A DNA stretch of 18,306 nt from Clostridiales bacterium UBA2432. GTDB lineage: Bacteria > Bacillota > Clostridia > Lachnospirales > Vallitaleaceae. The notes beneath the pieces were generated by a model. It was not told the origin of the DNA and made no database searches. It saw only the letters and a program-made list of their open reading frames with translations. Positions within the stretch are counted from its first letter, which is position 1. Each line of letters opens with the position of its first letter. Location: assembly GCA_002342805.1 (NCBI GenBank), contig DDQW01000019.1, forward strand, positions 1 through 18,306, written 5' to 3'. Below, one piece after another: positions 14,969-18,306 of the stretch. The translations under genes and the position numbers were made by a program.

Positions 14969-15070
14969 TCACAATTTGTCAGCAATAATTTGTGCTCTCT
15001 TATCATCATATTCTTCCTCAGTAATCAAGTTATCTGATTTTAGATTTCTTTTTTCATTAAACTTTTGACA
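14969..15070 (-). pseudogene. relic of a SHOCT-domain C-terminus
   Basis: A frame bounded by TAG at 15071-15073 and TGA at 14969-14971 reads FNEKRNLKSDNLITEEEYDD and then KRAQIIADKL, which matches the SHOCT domain pattern (LxxLLDSGLITEEEYExKKxxIL) usually found at the C-terminus of small membrane or PH-like proteins. There is no start codon with ribosome binding site and nothing of the rest of the protein. The fragment directly follows the stop of the DUF1801 gene. It is most likely the left-over end of a lost gene. Confidence 0.6.
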
Positions 15071-15077
15071 CTATCGA

Positions 15078-15458
15078 TTAACAATATGTATCCTTTCCTT
15101 CAAGCCATAAATTTACAGTTTTTTGAATGAATTCCTTTAATCCAGTTTCTGATATATTTTTAGTTTTAGAGATTCGAATGCATCCTTTACCAAGGTTAAG
15201 GCCTTTTAATAAACTATTATCTGGATCAATTTTACTAATATCTCCAACATATAGACTGACATAGTTCTTTTGTGCATTCAAATGAAAAAGCGGTTCATCA
15301 TCACTCTCACCTCCATATGATAACATACCGTAATTCATATCCTCTTTAAGTTCTGAATAATCAAGAAGCATTGTTCTAACTTCAAGCAATTTTTCTTTTC
15401 TCCAATCATTTTCCAACTTACTTAAAAACTCTTGAGCGTTTTTTCCACCATGTATCAT
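15078..15458 (-). CDS. DUF1801 (YdhG/SufE-like fold) protein
   Basis: A 126-residue cytoplasmic protein. It fits DUF1801: N-terminal helices with EKLLEVRTMLLDYSELKED, then MNYGMLSYGGESDDEPLFHL (the family's Y-G-M-x-S-Y block), AQKNYVSLYVGDI (K-x-H/Y-x-x-L-Y) and a C-terminal helical part LNLGKGCIRISKTKNISETG. No enzymatic role is established for the family. The ATG overlaps the stop of the TPR gene by 4 nt (ATGA), with GGAGGAGAA just upstream, indicating translational coupling, so the TPR protein and this one probably work together. Confidence 0.88.
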   Translation of the reverse strand: MIHGGKNAQEFLSKLENDWRKEKLLEVRTMLLDYSELKEDMNYGMLSYGGESDDEPLFHLNAQKNYVSLYVGDISKIDPDNSLLKGLNLGKGCIRISKTKNISETGLKEFIQKTVNLWLEGKDTYC

Positions 15459-15955
15459 TTTTCTCCTCCTATAATACTCGTATCATATATTTGGTCTAAT
15501 TTATCTGAATAAAATTCAATTGCTCTACTATATCCTTTGATTGTATTGTCCTTTGACGTTTCTGCTAATAGCTTCAATAAAATATTCATAGATTCAGAAT
15601 AATTTTCTAGATTATATAGAGTCATTGCATAAAAAACCTTAAGTGAATTATCTTTGAATTTATTCATTGCTAACTCTAAAGTTTTCTTTGATTTCTCATA
15701 TTCACCAATAGTTCTATATGTGCTACCAAGGCCTAAGTATGCTTCCTTTAGGACCTCATCGGGTAACCCTAAACGAATTGCATTTTCATAATATGCTATT
15801 GCATCAGTTTCTTTTTCCAACACATCATAACTCCATGCACACTGATAATTTATTATTGCATCATCCGGATTCTCATTGACTAGATTTATTAACATTTTAT
15901 TTGACTCTTCTAATTTACCTTCACTTCTTAATTTTACCGCTTTATCTAAGTTCAT
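15455..15955 (-). CDS. tetratricopeptide repeat protein
   Basis: A 166-residue all-helical protein with about four TPR units: KAVKLRSEGKLEESNKMLIN, then AWSYDVLEKETDAIAYYENA, then YLGLGSTYRTIGEYEKSKKT and FYAMTLYNLENYSESMNILL. TPR domains bind peptides or proteins; the partner is unknown. The whole protein consists of the repeats, without other domains or membrane segments. TTAGGAGG lies 6 nt before the ATG and contains the stop of the methyltransferase relic. The DUF1801 gene starts inside its stop codon, so they form a two-gene operon. Confidence 0.9.
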   Translation of the reverse strand: MNLDKAVKLRSEGKLEESNKMLINLVNENPDDAIINYQCAWSYDVLEKETDAIAYYENAIRLGLPDEVLKEAYLGLGSTYRTIGEYEKSKKTLELAMNKFKDNSLKVFYAMTLYNLENYSESMNILLKLLAETSKDNTIKGYSRAIEFYSDKLDQIYDTSIIGGEK

Positions 15956-15964
15956 TTATGCCTC

Positions 15965-16102
15965 CTAACTTTTATCATCTGAATCAACCTCTTTCATCGC
16001 CAAATAAACAGACGTTAAGGCCTTGCCACAACCTAAATCTAATATTCTTGAACCTTTCTTTACATCTAAGTCTAAAGTCAGTTCTTCAATAATTCTACGG
16101 GT
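15965..16102 (-). pseudogene. relic of a class I SAM-dependent methyltransferase
   Basis: An open frame reads RRIIEELTLDLDVKKGSRIL and then DLGCGKALTSVYLAMKEVDS before TAG at 15965-15967. RILDLGCGKALTSVYLA is the SAM-binding motif I region of a methyltransferase; nothing after beta-2 is left and there is no start codon. The same block in the methyltransferase at 17478-18191 (MRVLDLGCGTGLTSIFLA) is closely similar, so both belong to one subfamily. The relic begins inside the last codons of the GNAT gene at 16078 in another frame, implying the GNAT gene was joined to, or ends in, methyltransferase DNA. Confidence 0.75.
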
Positions 16103-16659
16103 TTATTGAACTCTTTTTTCGTCAATCCGAATAATATTTCATTCTTGTATTTTCCCTCTGTATAAATAACTTCTCTTCTTATGCCTTCTTCTTTGCAGCC
16201 TAATTTCTTCATCATTTTTGATGACCCAACATTGCCTTCAATAACGGAGACATTAAACTTATTCAGCCTTCTTTCATTAAAAGCATAGTTTAATAATATT
16301 TTCATTGCGGCTGTTCCGTAGCCTTTGCCTCTATAATCTCTTCCGATTTGTATCCCAATACTAAATGTTCCATTTTTCTCATCAATACTGTTTAAATTAA
16401 AGGACCCCACATTGACACCGTCTAAATTTTCTACTGTGAACATCAATCTTTTTGTCTCAGGGTTAAAATGAGAAAACATTTCTATTGTTGATTTATTTTG
16501 CGACACAGTTGGTGGCAGTTCCAATTCATACTGAAGCATTCTTCTCGCCTTGCTGTCATAGCAATTATAATAATGTTCTTCCCAATCCTCTGGTTCCATT
16601 GCTCTTAATCTTACAAGTTCATTCTGCCAATAATAGTTTTCAAAATTAATTTCTTTCAT
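16078..16659 (-). CDS. GNAT family N-acetyltransferase, RimJ/RimL type
   Basis: A 193-residue acetyltransferase. It opens INFENYYWQNELVRLRAMEP, the usual RimJ/RimL start; the acetyl-CoA loop lies in IGIQIGRDYRGKGYGTAAMK (RGKGYG), followed by FNVSVIEGNVGSSKMMKKLG and a C-terminal YTEGKYKNEILFGL. I use ATG at 16659; a TTG at 16677 is also possible. Neither has a good own ribosome binding site (AAAAAGG directly abuts the ATG), and the gene probably depends on coupling to a 48-residue membrane peptide whose stop lies at 16646. The last residues (NKPVELLKN) come from DNA that in another frame belongs to a methyltransferase relic, so the C-terminus may be secondary. Confidence 0.83.
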   Translation of the reverse strand: MKEINFENYYWQNELVRLRAMEPEDWEEHYYNCYDSKARRMLQYELELPPTVSQNKSTIEMFSHFNPETKRLMFTVENLDGVNVGSFNLNSIDEKNGTFSIGIQIGRDYRGKGYGTAAMKILLNYAFNERRLNKFNVSVIEGNVGSSKMMKKLGCKEEGIRREVIYTEGKYKNEILFGLTKKEFNKPVELLKN

Positions 16660-16792
16660 CCTTTTTATATGACCCAAATTCAGCCATATTCCTCCTTCCG
16701 ATTTCTATAAACATATCCGCTTTTATCAAATTCAATAAACAATCCAACAATGTACAAAGGATAAGAATTAAAATCAGTCTAATATATCTCAT
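16646..16792 (-). CDS. small membrane peptide (48 aa) overlapping the GNAT start
   Basis: A 48-residue frame starting MRYIRLILILILCTLLDCLL, with one N-terminal membrane helix and a charged tail ending FGSYKKDERN. Its ribosome binding site, GGGAGGT, lies 4 nt before the ATG, far stronger than that of the overlapping GNAT gene. The stop lies 14 nt inside the GNAT gene, so translation may be coupled. It is divergent from the yefM-yoeB pair, 89 nt away. No family recognised; a leader peptide for the GNAT or a small type I toxin-like peptide are both possible. Confidence 0.5.
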   Translation of the reverse strand: MRYIRLILILILCTLLDCLLNLIKADMFIEIGRRNMAEFGSYKKDERN

Positions 16793-16834
16793 TTTTACCT
16801 CCCTGCCTAAATGTGTATAGCGCCGCTGATGCGA

Positions 16835-16862
16835 TTGACTTTTGTACAACATGTGGTACAAT
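16835..16862 (+). promoter_or_regulatory. promoter of the yefM-yoeB pair
   Basis: TTGACT (16835-16840) and TACAAT (16857-16862) are 16 nt apart, close matches to sigma-A consensus. AGGAGGTGAT (16869-16878) and the ATG at 16882 follow, giving a short leader of about 13 nt. Confidence 0.75.
16842..16861. promoter_or_regulatory. YefM-YoeB operator (TTGTAC-N8-GTACAA)
   Basis: A perfect inverted repeat, TTGTAC (16842-16847) and GTACAA (16856-16861), lies between the -35 and -10 boxes and covers most of the -10 box. The E. coli yefM-yoeB operator is known to contain TGTACA cores, so this is most likely where the antitoxin and the toxin-antitoxin complex repress their own promoter. Confidence 0.7.
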
Positions 16863-16881
16863 ACATTTAGGAGGTGATTAT

Positions 16882-17136
16882 ATGATCGCTATTGCAAGTT
16901 CCCAAGTACGTAGCCATTTCAAAGAAGTATGTGACCAAGTAGTAGAAGACGTCGAAGCTGTTATCATAACTCGTTCACGTGGTCAAAACGTAGTAATGAT
17001 GTCAGAAGCCGAATACAACAATATGATGGAAAACTTCCGCATCTTTAGCAATCCAGAAAGATACCAGAAAATCAAAGATGGTATTGATCAATACGAGCAA
17101 GCCAAATACTCGGAAAGAGAGCTAATAGATGATTAA
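16882..17136 (+). CDS. yefM: YefM family antitoxin (Phd/YefM)
   Basis: An 84-residue antitoxin. The N-terminal DNA-binding part reads SSQVRSHFKEVCDQVVED, then VEAVIITRSRGQNVVMMSEA and EYNNMMEN, the YefM signature. The C-terminal third (residues about 55-84) is charged and probably disordered until it wraps around the toxin. It neutralises the YoeB toxin and represses the operon through the TTGTAC dyad. ATG at 16882 has AGGAGGTGAT upstream; an in-frame start further up (16813) lacks one and runs through the promoter. The toxin gene overlaps its end by 8 nt. Confidence 0.93.
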   Translation: MIAIASSQVRSHFKEVCDQVVEDVEAVIITRSRGQNVVMMSEAEYNNMMENFRIFSNPERYQKIKDGIDQYEQAKYSERELIDD

Positions 17137-17386
17137 ATTATTCACCGACAACGCTTGGAATGACTATCTATACTGGCTAAAAACTGATAAACAAATAGTA
17201 AAACGAATTAATAAACTCATAAGAAGCATTGAGCGAGAAGGCTTCTCATATGGTATTGGTAAGCCTGAACCGTTGAAACATGATTTAAGAAGTTATTGGA
17301 GTCGCCGAATCAATAATGAACATAGAATAATCTATAAAATCGATGACGAAAAACTTGTCATTACCTCATGCAAATACTACTACTAA
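17129..17386 (+). CDS. yoeB: YoeB family toxin, ribosome-dependent mRNA interferase, with His-to-Tyr change
   Basis: An 85-residue RelE-fold toxin. It aligns with E. coli YoeB nearly without gaps: NAWNDYLYWLKTDKQIVKRI, then GKPEPLKHDLRSYWSRRINN, then EHRIIYKIDDEKLVITSC. YoeB binds the ribosome and cuts mRNA in the A site; catalytic residues in E. coli are Glu46, Arg65 and His83, with Tyr84 last. Here Glu47 and Arg66 are kept, but the end reads CKYYY where E. coli has CRYHY, so the His is a Tyr. Activity may be altered or lost, or the Tyr may be a tolerated variant. The start overlaps the antitoxin gene by 8 nt, the usual arrangement. Confidence 0.92.
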   Translation: MIKLFTDNAWNDYLYWLKTDKQIVKRINKLIRSIEREGFSYGIGKPEPLKHDLRSYWSRRINNEHRIIYKIDDEKLVITSCKYYY

Positions 17387-17411
17387 TAGGTGGTCTTTTC
17401 TATTTACTTGA

Positions 17412-17477
17412 TTAGTCGATAATATCTGGAACTTCGTTAACATAATCAGGTATATTATCCAAATTGATTTTATTCTT
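17412..17477 (-). other. in-frame extension after the methyltransferase stop, with hairpin
   Basis: After the TAA of the methyltransferase, the same frame stays open for 21 codons to a TAA at 17412-17414 and reads NLDNIPDYVNEVPDIID near its end, which looks protein-like. The same DNA also forms a hairpin: GATAATATCTG (17418-17428) with CAGGTATATTATC (17447-17459). It may be a weak terminator for the convergent yoeB and methyltransferase genes, or the eroded C-terminus of a longer protein. Confidence 0.3.
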
Positions 17478-18191
17478 TTATTTTTTATTTCCTATAATTG
17501 ATATTAAATTCATATACTTGCCATTGTCTGTTTCAATCATAATTCTATCTCCAATAGCGTGTTTATTATCTGTAGTTAGCCAATCTTGCCATGCTTCTTC
17601 AAAACACTCCATCTCTTGTATTTTTATAATATCAATATTATTGGATTTTAATAATAGATTTTCCCACCAATCACATGAATTCCAAGTTGCAAGTGCGTCA
17701 TCTTCCCAGTAGGGTTTCATTTCTTCTGGAACGCAATTATGTATTTCATATTTCATACCAGGAATAGCAATAGCAATTAAGGCATCCTTTTTTAGTATTC
17801 TTGATAAATACTTATCGAAATATGTTTCATTACATCCAAAATAATGATACGCATCTACACTGATAACCGCATCGAAATAATCATCTGCAAAAGGTAACTG
17901 TGTTGCATCAGCATGTATTGGTATAATTTGATTTTCTAAATCCATATTTTTAAATCGTCTGTAGTTTTCACTTGCTGATATCCATAAATCTACAGCAAAT
18001 ACTTGCACTCCGTATTCTTTTGCTAAAAAGATTGATGTTAATCCAGTCCCACAACCTAAATCCAATACTCTCATGTTGGGTGATAATGTAATATCTTCTA
18101 ACATGTTTTCCAATATTACCATTGAATTAGGCCCCATCATATTGTCCTTAACAAATTTACTATTGTATTTTTTACTTCTTGAATATTTCAT
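17478..18191 (-). CDS. class I SAM-dependent methyltransferase
   Basis: A 237-residue methyltransferase with a UbiE/COQ5-like Rossmann domain. An N-terminal YNSKFVKDNMMGPNSMVILE precedes motif I MRVLDLGCGTGLTSIFLAKE; VQVFAVDLWISASENYRRF ends in the acidic residue of beta-2, IIPIHADATQLPFADDYFDA gives motifs II and III, VISVDAYHYFG follows, and a C-terminal lid has FEEAWQDWL. The MMGPN start and DLW after beta-2 are typical of a clostridial subfamily; the substrate is unknown. AAGGTGA precedes the ATG. It converges with yoeB; a relic of the same subfamily lies at 15965-16102. Confidence 0.9.
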   Translation of the reverse strand: MKYSRSKKYNSKFVKDNMMGPNSMVILENMLEDITLSPNMRVLDLGCGTGLTSIFLAKEYGVQVFAVDLWISASENYRRFKNMDLENQIIPIHADATQLPFADDYFDAVISVDAYHYFGCNETYFDKYLSRILKKDALIAIAIPGMKYEIHNCVPEEMKPYWEDDALATWNSCDWWENLLLKSNNIDIIKIQEMECFEEAWQDWLTTDNKHAIGDRIMIETDNGKYMNLISIIGNKK

Positions 18192-18200
18192 TTTTTCACC

Positions 18201-18306
18201 TTACTTATTTGATGATTTATCGTTATTAGCCCACAGTTTAATTTTTCGTTCATCAAAGGTAGCGCTTTGCCGTAAACTTATTGCTAAACAAGGCGGTCTT
18301 GTTCTT
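18201..18306 (-). other. possible 3' end of a gene entering from outside the window
   Basis: On the minus strand a frame is open from the window edge to TAA at 18201-18203 and ends FDERKIKLWANNDKSSNK. The first part, PPCLAISLRQSAT, looks poor as protein. The window edge is richer in GC than its surroundings and includes a perfect 6-bp hairpin, AACAAG-GCGGT-CTTGTT (18287-18303). This may be the tail of a coding sequence or part of a repeat; I cannot decide from one copy. Confidence 0.2.

Noticed and set aside
1..18306. CRISPR arrays, insertion sequences, tRNA or rRNA genes
   Set aside because: Reading both strands I found no spaced direct-repeat array, transposase frame, terminal inverted repeats or tRNA-like clover-leaf; the only regular repeats are the three dyads at 259-336.

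Overview
The window is AT-rich, with strong AGGAGG-type ribosome binding sites, short intergenic gaps and frequent TTG starts. Protein families such as SatD, DUF1295, Nmad3 and the TPR/DUF1801 pair fit a low-GC Firmicute, most likely a member of the Clostridia; this is inferred from gene style, not from a marker gene. There is no rRNA, tRNA, replication, ribosomal or phage structural gene. The content is an accessory chromosomal region: about twenty small enzyme or regulatory genes, four of them GNAT acetyltransferases and two HAD phosphatases, mixed with several gene relics.

Layout. (1) 1-197 is the start of a satD-like gene on the minus strand. It is preceded by a sigma-A-type promoter and three copies of a TTATGC-N10-GCATAA dyad at an exact 28-bp period. 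(2) 354-6432 is a long minus-strand run with gaps under about 60 nt, in transcription order: GFA-family zinc protein, AraC-type regulator, SDR-like epimerase, GNAT, GmhB-like HAD phosphatase, an AAA/DUF4143 ATPase relic, a lipoprotein, an APH-type kinase and an alpha/alpha-toroid-like protein. (3) 6507-7853 holds an Nmad3 protein and a GNAT, also minus strand. (4) 8014-10148 is the only long plus-strand block: HAD phosphatase, DJ-1/PfpI protein and a DUF1295 membrane protein, closed by a long hairpin at 10163-10214.

(5) 10268-12157, minus strand, is an unrecognised membrane module: a 445-aa exported protein with a C-terminal anchor, followed by two tiny membrane proteins of 52 and 62 aa. (6) 12154-12915 is a broken DUF1835/DUF3658 gene with a missing N-terminus and an in-frame TGA. 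(7) 12971-16792, minus strand, holds a GNAT, macro-domain hydrolase, nitroreductase, SHOCT relic, DUF1801 protein, TPR protein, methyltransferase relic, GNAT and a 48-aa membrane peptide. (8) 16882-17386, plus strand, is a YefM-YoeB toxin-antitoxin pair with its promoter and TGTACA-type operator. (9) 17478-18191 is a methyltransferase of the same kind as the relic at 15965-16102.

The genes do not form one pathway. The picture is an accessory island where small detoxification, modification and regulatory genes come and go, leaving relics in the gaps, with a toxin-antitoxin pair near one end. The points most worth following are the 28-bp operator array, the 445/52/62-aa membrane module, the relics, the YoeB with a Tyr in place of the usual His, and the AraC protein that seems to lack part of its second helix-turn-helix.
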